64,000 nt of DNA, taken from NCBI GenBank assembly GCA_958299035.1, contig CATQJL010000112.1:12128880-12192879 (forward strand), given 5' to 3'. The stretch's first letter is position 1; every line of letters starts with the position of its first letter. This DNA is from Cylicocyclus nassatus (Eukaryota > Nematoda > Chromadorea > Rhabditida > Strongylidae). This document shows positions 45,709-56,625 of this stretch, in pieces. The notes under the pieces were generated by a model, which saw only the letters and a list, made by a program, of their open reading frames with translations, was not told where the DNA came from and searched no databases. The translations under genes and the position numbers were made by a program.

Positions 45709-47936
45709 CAGTGCCGGACAAAATTATAGGTCCACACTAAAAATACCATAACTCACTCTGTTGTCAATATTTACCAGCGTACTATCAGTCATCAAAACGG
45801 GTTCGTTTTCGTATGGTTACTCGAGAAAAAATCAAAACATCTGAAAAAAGCAGAATTATAGGTCCACCTGAAGTTTTTACTGATTAAAGCACTTTTTAGC
45901 TTTCAAACTTTTTTAGGTATGTACACATTCAAGGCCCGTATGCACGTACATCCCTGCGGGGAGGGGAGGGGATCTGAGAAGGGAAGCGTCATATCTTGCT
46001 ATTCTATGTGTCTTTCTTCTTCTTTCTCTGTCTTGGTTTTGAAGGTTCTCATATACTGATACTTGCGCATGACAGGTGTCAGGTTACTGCCATACAAGAT
46101 TAGATATTCACTATTTGATCTGATCCCCTGGGGATCCCCAGGGGATCACCTCACGTTTTCGAAGCTATTTATCTTTCTGAAGACTCGATGAAAATGCTCT
46201 AAAATTGTACTATGGATGTACTACAGCAGTGCTAAACATGTTTATGGTAGAAATGAGTGAAATCTCAAAATATCAAAATTTTCGAGGAACCGCTGCTCGC
46301 GGGCCAGAAATTATCGAAAAAATCAATATCTTCAGATTCCATTTCTTCTGTCAAAAACATGCTCAGCAGTATCGTAGTATATCTTCAGTACAGTTTCGCA
46401 GCGTTTTCATTGATTTTCCAGAAAAAATAAATGACTTCGAAAATGTGAGATGATCCCCTGGGGATTCCCAGGGGATCGGAAGAAATAATGAATATTTAAT
46501 CTTGTTTAGCAGTAACCTGGCATCCATTATGCGCAAGTATAAGGGTATGAAAAACTTTATAAGCACGATAGAGAAGAAGGAAGAAAGAGATCTAGAACAG
46601 CGAGATATGGCGCTTCCCCTCTCAGATCCCCTCCCCTCCCCGCGGGGATGTACGTGCATACGGCCCAAAAGTGTTGGACATTTGCTTTAGTCAAGTTGTG
46701 CCATACCTCAAAAAGACTGCTTATCTGCTTTTTTTGCCCTGAAAATGCTTTCACACGTTTCGCTCTAAAAACCTGCGTGAGTAAGAAATTCTGCAGTTTC
46801 TCAACTGGATTGGAAGCGAAGAGGTTTCGTCCACCTTATGGATGCTTTTTGACGTGAGCATTGAGGAAGTCTGACTTTTTACTACCGACACAAATCCGAC
46901 ATCGACATTACTGCAATCCTGAGCTCAAATCTCTGCCTTCAAACTTCATTTGAGATGTCCTCAGAAGCATTAACTAAAGAAAAGGCATTGTTTCTACGAG
47001 TAGGAGTCCGTATTTCATGGTTACAACTTTGTAGAGATCTAGCACCCAAGTATAGTTACTAAAATTACCCTGCAGAAACTGGATGCGAGAAGCACCAAAG
47101 CTAATTGTGGCTTTGATCAAATTTTTCAGGAGAATCTTGTGCTAACGTACAATACAAGCTGTATCCGCTATCCAGTAAATAAATCACTATCAAAAATCTA
47201 AGTGAGGTAGCACTTGGTAAGCTATTTTGAAAGTGAGTAACACCATCATTACGCTGCACAACTCGAGTTCCGAGAAAGAAACGAAGGGGAGGTTTGTGAT
47301 GAATTGTGAGTATGGCGTACACTTTTCTTTTGTGTAAAAAATGCTTTTACAATATTGTGAGGTTATAATGATAACGCATAAAGGGTTTTAGGGCGGAAAC
47401 TGAGGCTTAGGCTCCCGATTAAGTCGATGTCGGATTTGATTCAGCAACAAAAAGTCAGATTTTTCCTCAGTGATCACGTCAAAAAGCATCTAGAATGGAG
47501 ATGAGACCCGTCGCTTCCGATCCAGCTGAGTAACTGCAGAATTTCTTGCTCAACGCAGACTTCTAGAGCAAGATACGTGTGAAAGCATTTCCAAGGCAAA
47601 AAAGGGGATAATCAGTCCTTTTGGAGGTATGCCACAGCTTGACTAAGGCAAGTGTTTAACACTTTTGAATGTGTACACACCTAAAAATTCAGAAGCTAAG
47701 AAGTGTCTTAATCAGTAAAAACTTCGGATGGACTTGTAATTTTGACCAGCCTTCAAGCCTGCTTTTTTTTCAAAAATTTTGACTTTTTTTCTTGAATAAC
47801 CATACGAAAACGAGACCGTTTGATGACTGATATTAAGCTGGTAAACACACGACTGTACCAAATTTTGGAATATTTTATTGAGAACAAAGTGAGTTATGGC
47901 ATTTTTTAAAATGGACCTATGATTTTGTCCAGCACT
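45709..47936. mobile_element. Tc1/mariner-like foldback element with a nested element
   Basis: Ends CAGTGCCGGACAAAATTATA and its inverse, flanked by TA (45707-45708, 47937-47938). The left arm (45709 to about 46900, excluding the nested 45933-46665) pairs with the right arm (about 47430-47936); shared blocks include TCATACGAAAACG, GTACACATTCAA and TCGATGTCGGATTTG. No transposase frame. The termini resemble those of the 5453-7013 element (CAGTGCTGGACATAATTATA), so the two are related families. Confidence 0.88.
45933..46665. mobile_element. 733-bp GGCCCGTATGCACG-type foldback element, CAA duplication, nested
   Basis: Termini GGCCCGTATGCACGTACATC and its inverse; CAA flanks both sides (45930-45932, 46666-46668). 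Nearly the whole element folds back (GATCCCCTGGGGAT blocks at about 46123 and 46452 are inverted partners). It sits in the left arm of the Tc1-like element; the intact right arm near 47.68 kb reads straight through the site, confirming the 3-bp duplication. Related by termini to 19024-20370. Confidence 0.9.
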
Positions 47937-47938
47937 GT

Positions 47939-48523
47939 ATCAGGTTTATTAGTGATTACAATTATTTCTACACACACATTGCTTCTTCCCTGAAAATATA
48001 TTTGTAAAAAACATTTTAAAAAGGGGAACTACTCGAGTAGCGATAAACTTCACAAATCATTCAGAAAGCCCTACCATTTCGGAAGCTCTGCCACAATCGT
48101 GCGAGATCATGGAAAAATTTTTTAATTACCGTGCTTTTTCTGTAGATAGCCACCCTATGGGTCGCTAGCAAGTGAGTATGGCAGATAAGTTCTAGCGCCT
48201 AGGTGACCCTAGCATGTTTCGCATGTTTCACTGCGCAGATACTGCCCGAAGTTTATAATTTGTCAGAGTGACTAACTTTGCATTTCAGCCTCTATAAAAA
48301 TTATTACGTAGGTAAATGACCTTATACAGGTATTTTCTGAAAAAGAATAATTTATTCTAACATCTATCAAAATTGGGAAGTTTAATCACTTTTCTTTTTT
48401 GAAAAATCTACATTTATTCTCTAGGTGCCCCATTTTCTAGCGATCACCCTAATATAATACAAAAGACACACATGTGACATCGTCCTATTATTATCTGAGA
48501 AAATGTTGTTGGATGAGATTGGA
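47939..48523. other. no gene recognised
   Basis: Unassigned. A block CACCCTATGGGTCGCTAGCAA at 48151 repeats, with two changes, one at 45665 on the other side of the Tc1-like element. Confidence 0.45.
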
Positions 48524-48893
48524 TAGTCGATAGCTTACAATTCCTACTCTCTAATGCTTTGATATTCGTCCTAATTTGTCCAATGGGATTATGTAATGAA
48601 AATAAAATGTGATAACGTGATAGTCGAAACATCGTTCCTTTAAAGCTGGCCTCGGGAAGTATTATATTCCTGTTTGCCATTACGGACTAAATTCGCAACA
48701 TTATGCTGGTTGTTATTCTTCCTACATTTTTGTTCTTTTTTTCCGGCCTCGTTCAACTAGCCTATTTTAAAAAATCAAATCTGTTCCATGCCGCCTGAAA
48801 GGGAAATGGTAATTGTGAGTTCAAAATATTCTCCTAGTTAAATAGGTTACTAAAAGGGAATGGTCAGAAGTCGAAGTGACCAAGCAAGCTGTG
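48524..48893. repeat. dispersed repeat, inverted copy at 58691-58905
   Basis: Read in reverse, this segment matches 58691-58905: CACTTCGACTTCTGACCATT, GGAATTGTAAGCTATC and AAATTAGGACG-like blocks are in order. This copy has about 130 bp more in the middle. Function unknown. Confidence 0.8.
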
Positions 48894-49565
48894 AGTAGGG
48901 CTATATGTTCAGGCTTAACTTGTTTCTGCTTTTCAGGTATGTTCTGGATTATAGGTGGAACAGATAACATTATTCATCCTGTCTCGACCAGATTGATGCT
49001 AAGACCCACTTTTTTCCAACTTGATCTGTTTAGTTTGCGCCAGTGTCTGACATCACTGATATATGCAATAAAAGTTTGGTAATTGAATTATACTACAAAA
49101 TCCATTGCACAGAAATTTTCATAAAGGCATAGAAAAAGTTGAAAGTAAGAATCACAGAGGAACACTTAAACTCAAGTGAAAAACATTTTCTTTTTAGCGA
49201 ATGGTGAACAGCATATGTTATTATCATCAGGGGCTTTCTAATTCAAATGTAGGACCACATAATGTTTATTCTCATGAAAGGACTAAATCACATTTCTTGC
49301 AATGGGGGGAGGGAGGAGGGTAGATGAGTAGAGTGCTATCATAAGGAAGTATTACAGTGCGAAAAGGGGCCGGATTGTCATGCCAACTATTACGTTGTAT
49401 GTGACTCTAGGCAGATATTATAACATATGGTCGAGTCATTTTTAGCGTAATATGTGAGCCTACAGACAACGCGCGGCGGGCAACGGCAACTTTATCAGTA
49501 GCTTCTCACTAAAACCTTTTGCTGCATAATGAACTGTAAAAGCATGTAGTATCGACTGATACAGG
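48894..49565. other. no gene recognised
   Basis: Unassigned AT-rich DNA with a G-rich patch near 49305-49320. Confidence 0.45.
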
Positions 49566-49640
49566 CCCAAATTGAAAAGACAAGAAAAGATAAAGAAATC
49601 GCTGGAAATAGGGAGGTTTTATTCTTACAAGTTCGTCATT
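49566..49640 (+). repeat. ~76-bp direct repeat upstream of the CR1 element (first copy)
   Basis: It shares AAATTGAAAAGACAAG, ATAAAGAAATCGCTGGAAAT and GAGTTCGTCA-like blocks with 50126-50205, 560 bp away in the same orientation. Its relation to the CR1 5' end is unknown. Confidence 0.82.
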
Positions 49641-50125
49641 TGTAAAGGCTCGAGGAATTTTGTGGCTCTGACTCCTTAACCATTAACGGTCGTCCCCAGC
49701 AGCCTAGCGTTTAACGACTTGTTCGAATTTGTGAGGGTGCCAAATTTCGATTTGCCCCTAATTTTTGTTTTTTTCTTGGTGAGCCGAATAAGTCAACCTC
49801 TAGCAAATTCATACATACACGATCCCGGATTATTGCGCATGATCTAAGCTGATAACGGCTTCATTTTGGCTTGAAACCCCAAAAATTCTTAAAATTCAAT
49901 AGTTTTCGGAATATGTGTGGAACTTTTCTAATTCGTTTTCAAAATTAAACCGTTTGGGCGCAACTGTAGTACCCATAGCACTTTACATATTGCCAAAGTT
50001 TGAGAGCGCCACATTCAAAGGGAGTTGAGTTATGAAAGTAGCTGCAAAACTTAGTTTCCACCTTAATAAGTCGCGAAAGATTTGTGGATACACAGAAGTT
50101 TTTTTGGTATTTGTCCCCTCCCCCA

Positions 50126-50205
50126 TACAAATTGAAAAGACAAGGAAACATAAAGAAATCGCTGGAAATAGGCAAGTTCTATTATTACGAGTTCGTCAAA
50201 TAGCG
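50126..50205 (+). repeat. ~76-bp direct repeat upstream of the CR1 element (second copy)
   Basis: Second copy of the block at 49566-49640, about 70 bp before the first CR1 frame. The pair could be part of the element's 5' region or an unrelated duplication. Confidence 0.82.
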
Positions 50206-50275
50206 CGTATGTTGTGCAATACGCATATTAAGTTACAAATGACCTGAAGATATACAAAAGCTTTTTGGTATTGTT

Positions 50276-50812
50276 TTGTCCTTCAGATGCGATTCAAATC
50301 TTTTTAGGAATGGGGTAGAGAAGAAGAAGAAACAGGGAAATAGTTTTGGAAATTATTTGCGAGCTTGCAACCTTGGAAGAAAGGGTCTTATAAATTTGAG
50401 CTATACTTATTCACCAGGTGATTATGTACAAATGCAAATAGCATACATATCATTGCAACTCCTTTTGCAACAAATTCTGGATAGCCTTGGTGTAGAGGCC
50501 AAGCCAACCGCGGTCTTTAGAATGGGTAGGGTCACCCAGAAACCACGTTTGACCAAATTCATGTTTCCGGCTAGGTCGCAATGTCTTGCTGTTCTTGGGA
50601 GGGCAAAGCTTCTAAGGAATATTCCGCGGTTTTCTAGTGTCTTTATCAGACCTAGTCTCACCGCGGATGAACGCAAGAGGCATTTTGAACTGCGCAGGGA
50701 GGCACGTGAAAAGAACCAGGTATTGGGCTACAAGGGCTATGTTGTCTATCGGGGTGAGGTGGTCAAGATCACCGACATAAGTCGAGGGCAGAATCCACGT
50801 CAGGAAAGCTGA
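50276..50812 (+). pseudogene. CR1 ORF1 C-terminal part
   Basis: A 178-codon frame whose second half (from about residue 75) has EAKPTAVFRMGR, TKFMFPARSQCLAVLGRAKLL and LTADERKRHFELRREAREKN, a pattern of the ORF1 RNA-binding region in nematode CR1-like elements. The first ~50 residues look unrelated and probably lie before the true domain. It ends 5 bp before the ORF2 ATG, the usual tight ORF1/ORF2 spacing. It lacks a recognisable N-terminal half, so it is likely truncated. Confidence 0.7.
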
Positions 50813-50817
50813 ATTCT

Positions 50818-52092
50818 TTGCATGGTACTTGTATGATGAGTTGCATCCTACTTAATGCCCGTAGTCTTGTAAACAAAATCGATTTGTTTCATCTTTTTCT
50901 CGTTCATGAAAAACCTGACATTATCTTCGTAACTGAATCTTGGCTGACTCTAGCCATTGAATCTTCTGAATTATGTGGTCATGGTCTTCCATACACGATT
51001 TTCCGTAAAGATCGAATCAAACGACGTGGGGGAGGTTTGTGCGTTCTTGTTCGTGATATCATTTTATGTGAAGATATGCCTACTCTCAGGCAAATGACTG
51101 ATATTTTGTCACTGAAAATTACGAATGTCGAGTCGCAATCTAACTGTTTCATCATTCTTGTTTATCGTCCTCCCTCCTCCACATTCAACAACGATTCCTA
51201 CCTTATTGATTTTTTGCAAAACTTCTGTAGTAATCATTCCAATGTCGTCCTGATGGGTGACTTCAACCTTGCTATTGATTGGACAAATAAGACTCCCTTA
51301 TGTCCTACTTCTAGAAGATTCATGACTTTGTTTGATGAACTTTCGCTTGTTCAACATATCTTTCATCCAACTAGAATGAACAATGTGTTGGATCTTGTCT
51401 TATCATCTAATCCTGTTGTTCACAATGTAATTGTTCCTTCTCTCTGTGGTTCTGACCATGCCAGTGTTCATTTCAATCTTTCAATACCCACTGATACTTC
51501 CTGTGTGGATTCCCATTTTGACTACATGGGCGGTGATTACTTGGCCATGTCTTCCGCTTTAGACACTATTGATTGGTGGACATTACTTGATGCCACTTCG
51601 ATCAATGATGCCTATCAACGATTTATTGATTTGATGCATGACTTGCTCTCGCGATTTGTCCCGTACAAAAAGAGAATGAGTAGACCTTGCGATTATCCTT
51701 TGCACATCAAGAACTTGATTGAACAAAGAAACCGTTTGTTCTGTACATCTCGAAATCCCCTAGCCTCTGCAATGTATAAGCACATTACTAAAGAGTTATC
51801 CAGGCACTTAGCTAGGTTTAGTGCTTATAAACAGAGGAGGCTAACAATGATGAATACTGCTTCTCTGTTCAGATATGCTCGTTCGTTTCTTAAAGAACAA
51901 ACGAAGGTGCAGACATTGCGGGATGACCAAGGAAACGTCATCAAGACAGATCAAGAGAAAGTTGAGCATCTAGGGCGCTACTATGCGTCGGTTTTCCGAG
52001 CTCCATCGAATCGCCCCGACAACAATGATTCTCAATACGACATCAGATCATGCCACTCCTGTCTTTCTCGAATTTCACAGGTGCTTCCTTGA
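50818..52092 (+). pseudogene. CR1 ORF2 endonuclease and linker (ends in nonsense codon)
   Basis: 424 codons. The endonuclease shows LLNARSLVNK (~residues 11-20), IIFVTESWL (~35-43), GGGLCVLVRD, ILVYRPPSS, VVLMGDFNL (~140-148) and a CGSDHASVHF C-terminal SDH. A long linker follows with the KHITKELSRHLARF helix. A TGA at 52090-52092 stops it, but homology continues in the same frame downstream (GILRKLKSSM), so this is a single nonsense mutation. The enzyme nicks target DNA in active copies. Confidence 0.9.
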
Positions 52093-53679
52093 GAGATTGT
52101 GGGCATTTTGAGAAAGCTCAAATCATCCATGTTTTTGACAACCGATGGCATCCCCCAGATTGTGTTCAAAAGATACGCCAACCAATTGGCTACTCCTGTC
52201 TCTATTCTAATCAATCTCTCCTTGAGCAGTGGAGAGCTCCCAGATGTATGGAAGCAAGGAAAAGTCGTACCTATACCTAAGGTTCAGAGTCCATGTAAGG
52301 TTACCGAGTTTCGGCCGATATCCATTAACTCTGTTGTTTGTAAAGTTGCCGAGAAGATTGTTAGAAGGAAGTTGTTGGGATTTTGTGCACAAAACCATCT
52401 CATTCCAGTTGAGCAGTTTGGGTTTACTGAAGGCTCTTCGACCACCCTTCAATTATTGGTCTGTGAACATCACTGGAAAGAATCTTTATCTCAAAATCGA
52501 TTTACCTATGTTCTTTATTTTGATCTATCTAAAGCCTTTGACAAAGTAGACATTCCCAACTGCTTGAAAAGCTTTTCCAAGTAGGAATTCGTGGAACTGT
52601 TTTGAAATGGCTCTCATCTTATCTGTCCAATAGGACTTTTTCCGTCCGCTGTAATTCTGTCGACTCTTCCTTCTACTCAGCAACTAGTGGAGTGCCACAA
52701 GGTGGTGTATTGTCCCCTGTACTTTTCAATATTTACACCAGTAACCTTCCTGGACTCTTAACAACTGACTGCAGAGTTAAGGTTATGGCCTATGCTGATG
52801 GCATTAAAGTGTTTGCATCCTATGTTGATGCCGATAGAGGTAAAGTTACACAAGCCCTTAGAGACTGCCTGCAGAATATTCTGAATTGGGCCTCTCTTAA
52901 CAGTATTGACGTTAACCTAACAAAAAGTGCCTGCCTGACAATCTCCAAAAGAAAGGAGAATGATTGCGCCTTTGAGAAATATGAGCATTCTGGTACCTCT
53001 CTTTCTAGGCCTGGACTAATAAGAGATCTTGGGGTGCTAGTTGACCAAGAGCTTCGATCGAGATCCCATATCGAGAAAATAGCACGTGCAGCCCTGCACA
53101 GACTCCTCCTCTTGCTACGTAACTTGAAGCATGTTGATGAGAAAGTTTACATCAGAATGTATATGGCTTATGTCCTCCCGCATTTAGAATATGCTAGCCA
53201 AGTTTGGAGTCCATATATAAAGAAGGATATCTTGACTTTGGAAAGAGTTCAGATGACTTTTACTCGTATCCTTTTCTATAGACTTATGCCTAACGACGGT
53301 TACCCAGCTGCCCTCCCGTCCTATAGAAATAGGTTGGCCCGCTTCAAGCTCCATACTGCTTTACCGAAGGGTTGTTGCTGATCTAGTACTTGCCTTCCAA
53401 ATATTACGTCTCGAGACTAAGCTTTTGCCTAGTGAATTCTGGGTTTGGAAGCCTTGCCACGGACGTACAGGTAGTTTTAACTTTTACTGTGCTGATTCAA
53501 TAGGATCAACAAAAGTGAACAAGCTTTTTTATAACTCCTTTTTTGTCCGTACTGCACGTTGGATGCAGAAATTGCCTGACTCTGTCATCTCTTCTGTTAA
53601 CTCAAAATTGTTCAGAAAAAAGCTTTTGGCATGCGACTTTTTGAGTTTGTTAGGCATTGACGAGTCTGAATACTTTTAG
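52093..53679 (+). pseudogene. CR1 ORF2 reverse transcriptase and C-terminal region
   Basis: Frame 52099-52584 has EFRPISINSV and YFDLSKAFDKV (motif A). After a frameshift near 52.57 kb, the frame 52602-53381 has GVPQGGVLSPVLFNIYT (motif B) and YADG at 52791-52802 in place of the catalytic YADD, then a RDLGVLVDQ segment and YASQVWSPYI. A second frameshift near 53.37 kb moves the C-terminal region to 53425-53679, which ends in GIDESEYF and a stop. Both the frame breaks and the Asp-to-Gly change make it inactive. Confidence 0.9.
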
Positions 53680-54525
53680 ATGTAGGGTCTCTTTTACAAG
53701 ATGTATGTTTCGTTTATTTCAATCCATTTTTTCTTCTCCTCTTTTTTTCAGAAAATGGTTAAATTCGGCTGACTGCTTTACATCTTCTTTCTTTCCACGT
53801 CTTTTTCATCTGCGATAAGCTTGGGAGTTTAGCTTTCTCTTTAGTTTGTAGTTGTTTTTCTCGGTATCCTTTTTAGATCCCGCTTCTCGGCGGACTCAAG
53901 TTGTGTCGTCCAGTATTTGTTGACAACGCATGATCGAGTTCCAGCTTCTTCTTTTATTTGCCTGTACTACCTTTCCTTTTGTAAGAGTGTAAGATAGATG
54001 TCGTTTTGTATTGTTTGATCTTTGGTTTGATGATGTCAGTTCAATTCGACTGAGACATATTTGTCGTTCTGGGTCTAATTTTTCTTTTCTTCCTGGTACA
54101 TAAGGCTAACCTAAGGAGACTGCCCGAATATATTTTTTACCGAGCATATTTCCAGTTTTCTTATTGAGTTTGTGGATCATCCAGTATGTTCGGTTGTACT
54201 AGGGTTGCCTAGTTTGTTGCGCTAGCATCCCCTTTTCATAGTCTCCGTCATACTCCTTGAATGTTGGTCGCTTGCTGGTCAGCGAAGGTGGCATGCGCAG
54301 ACTCATATGAATATCCTTTATGGCAGCGCTTCTAATAGTTAGTGCTTGTGTTCTATCATTCATTAGTGGGAACCTAGACTGGCGAATGGTCTCAAAAAAA
54401 CTATTTTATTTTTCTGCGTTAAGCCTTTCTTGTCTCTGTGTTTGTGTATTTCTAACACTGATTTTTGTTTTCAAGAATCTGTTGGTTACTAACCCGACAC
54501 TATGGCGCGCCTGTGGCGTATTCAA
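53680..54525 (+). other. CR1 3' untranslated region
   Basis: T-rich noncoding sequence between the ORF2 stop and the tail. A 69-codon hydrophobic frame inside it (54320-54529) is not supported as a gene. Confidence 0.65.
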
Positions 54526-54545
54526 ATAAATAAATAAATAAATAA
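54526..54545 (+). repeat. (AAAT)n tail of CR1 element
   Basis: Five tandem AAAT units close the element, as is usual for CR1/L2 3' ends. Confidence 0.85.
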
Positions 54546-55589
54546 AACTCAAGTAGACCATTCCAGATGATTCGCCAAACTATTCTTCTCTTTCCTTCCC
54601 CTTCTTCTCCCAACCCACCACTGTCTTGCATATATTTCTCTCATTGAAGGTTTGCTTTTCATCATGTTCTACATAAGCTTCTTTCGCATGTTCAAAAAAA
54701 TAGAATTATTTTGAGCACAGTGATCAGTGTTCTCGGATTCTTTGATGTTTGTGGAGCTTCACACACTGCACAAAGGATGATTTTTCTCCTATGGCGCCAT
54801 TTTTAGGATCGCTCAGTCTAATCGCTATGTGGATGAGTGATAAACATTTGTGCCAGCGTTGTTTACAGTCTCCCACAGATACTTGTACTCTGCATAACTC
54901 AGCAGACAGATGATAACGACGAAGGATCTCCATCAGCATTTTTTATCACATATTCTCCTAATAATTTGGTTCCACTAAACTGGCTCGAGCGAGAGTGAAA
55001 TCTGAGAATGGTAACGTGTGCTTCATGACTGCAAGGGAGAATGTAAATGCTTATTGTCTGGATGAGCAAGACGGGTTATGTGGGATAAAGTAATAAAATT
55101 TGCATGACGGGGCAAATTGCGCCCATGGTCCTACTCTCTCCAGATAAAACTTTCCACAAACCAGTTAGGAGTTGAAACTTCCACTTTATCAAAATCCGTG
55201 TTTTTGTGCATCACGCCAAGCAATGCTGGACCTACTCATTTTCGTTTGCTACATTATTTGTGATATTACTGCTGCAAATAATTGCCCAAATGGGTAAGCT
55301 GGTATCACAAAAGAAATGTGTGTTGTGCCTCCTAATAGAGACAACACCAATATGAATGTTTGTTTATATATCCAGATTAATAGTTGATTTTTCACCGTAA
55401 TCGCTCATTTTGAGTGAGACAGTGAAATTGTCATTCCGTTGCAAAATTCCAGATCTCACTCTGCTCAATGTTGTCCGAACACATTAGCTGAATCGAATTG
55501 GTGCCGAAAAAATTTTGCTTTGCTTGTGGAGGACATCTCATCTCCATTCATAATCAACTTAATAATATGCTTATGTGTGCGTCAGATGT
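54546..55589. other. no gene recognised
   Basis: Unassigned AT-rich sequence; no frame or element ends were identified. Confidence 0.45.
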
Positions 55590-56465
55590 TAGTTTAAAGG
55601 ATATTCGTCGAGGACTGCCCCGTTTAGTGCATTTACACCACCGCAGGCGTGCCTCGTTGGGGCCTTTCAGCTTGACAGTACGCTGCAGCGCGCCTGGACT
55701 TCATAGCTCGCAGCAACACTGTCCTTTAGCCTCTTTTGTTGATTTAAGTTCGCATCGTTTTTTCTTCTTATTTTTCATTTCAGGCAAACGACCGTTCTAT
55801 GTCTATGTGAGACCATCGTAGCGAGCAAAATAGAAAAAAAGAATGACCTTATTTGTAGTTGCAGTGGTGGATGTCATAGCTATGATTGCGATTGCATATT
55901 TTCTTCAATGTTTTGCAATGATTTGATGTTTCCTGGGACATACCACTGAACTGATTACTCCAACACTCCTACATCAGGGACACCATGTAGGAGTGTCGAA
56001 ATAAACATTAAGGTGGCCTCATCTAAGGAAACTCCATGATACCACCACTGTTTTATGGACAAAGCACACCCTTTCACCCAACTTTACCCGAGGAGATGTT
56101 CACGTTTTGAAAAAGAATGTTTGGTGGGTGAAAAGGGAGAGGAATTCAAGAAATGTGTTCTAAACAAATTTTTTCCTTACCTCTCAGTACTCATCAAAGT
56201 GAAACGTAGGACATTTGAACATCGAGAGAACCTAAGAAAAAGGGAAAACGAATGACTGACTGAAATACGTAAACTAAGAAGAAAAAACGATGTGAAATAC
56301 TTAAGTCAACAAAAGAGGCTAAAGGACAGTGTTGCTGCGAGCTAAGAAGTCCCGGCGCACTGCAGCGTACTGTCAAGCTGCAAAGGCTCCAAAGAGGCAC
56401 GCCTGCGGTGGTGTAAATTGTAAACGGGGCAGTCGTCGACGAATATCCTTTAGACAGCTTATCCA
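55590..56465. mobile_element. foldback element, ~190-bp arms
   Basis: Left arm about 55593-55785 and right arm about 56267-56460 are inverted: AAAGGATATTCGTCGA, GGCGTGCCTC, AGCTTGACAGTACGCTGCAG and CGATGTTTTTTCTTCTTA-type blocks are shared. The ~480-bp loop contains a perfect hairpin (55963-55996). Ends and target duplication are not resolved, so the superfamily is unknown. Confidence 0.8.
55963..55996. repeat. perfect 12-bp hairpin, 10-nt loop
   Basis: ACACTCCTACAT and ATGTAGGAGTGT around CAGGGACACC. Confidence 0.85.
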
Positions 56466-56625
56466 TGATCTAAACAAAGTGAGATTTGCAACCATGTTAT
56501 CCACAAAGGTTTTGAAATACCCAATGTTATCATCGCATTTTAGAGTTTTTGATAGCATTAAAGGATAAATTTTTATGACGGCACTGTGCTTCACTTAAGT
56601 AGAACTTTTACCACAACCAGAAAAA

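Larger units (their letters stand above)
50276..54545 (+). mobile_element. CR1-like non-LTR retrotransposon
   Basis: About 4.3 kb containing an ORF1 end, an ORF2 with endonuclease and reverse transcriptase, a ~0.84-kb 3' UTR and an (AAAT)n tail at about 54526-54545. ORF2 motifs match CR1/L2-type elements (YADx, GVPQGGVLSPVLF, QVWSPY). The 5' end is uncertain; ORF1 probably starts further upstream than visible. ORF2 is broken by one nonsense codon and at least two frameshifts, and the catalytic box is mutated. No target duplication was identified. Confidence 0.9.

Noticed and set aside
54320..54529. 69-codon hydrophobic frame
   Set aside because: It lies inside the CR1 3' UTR with no family match.
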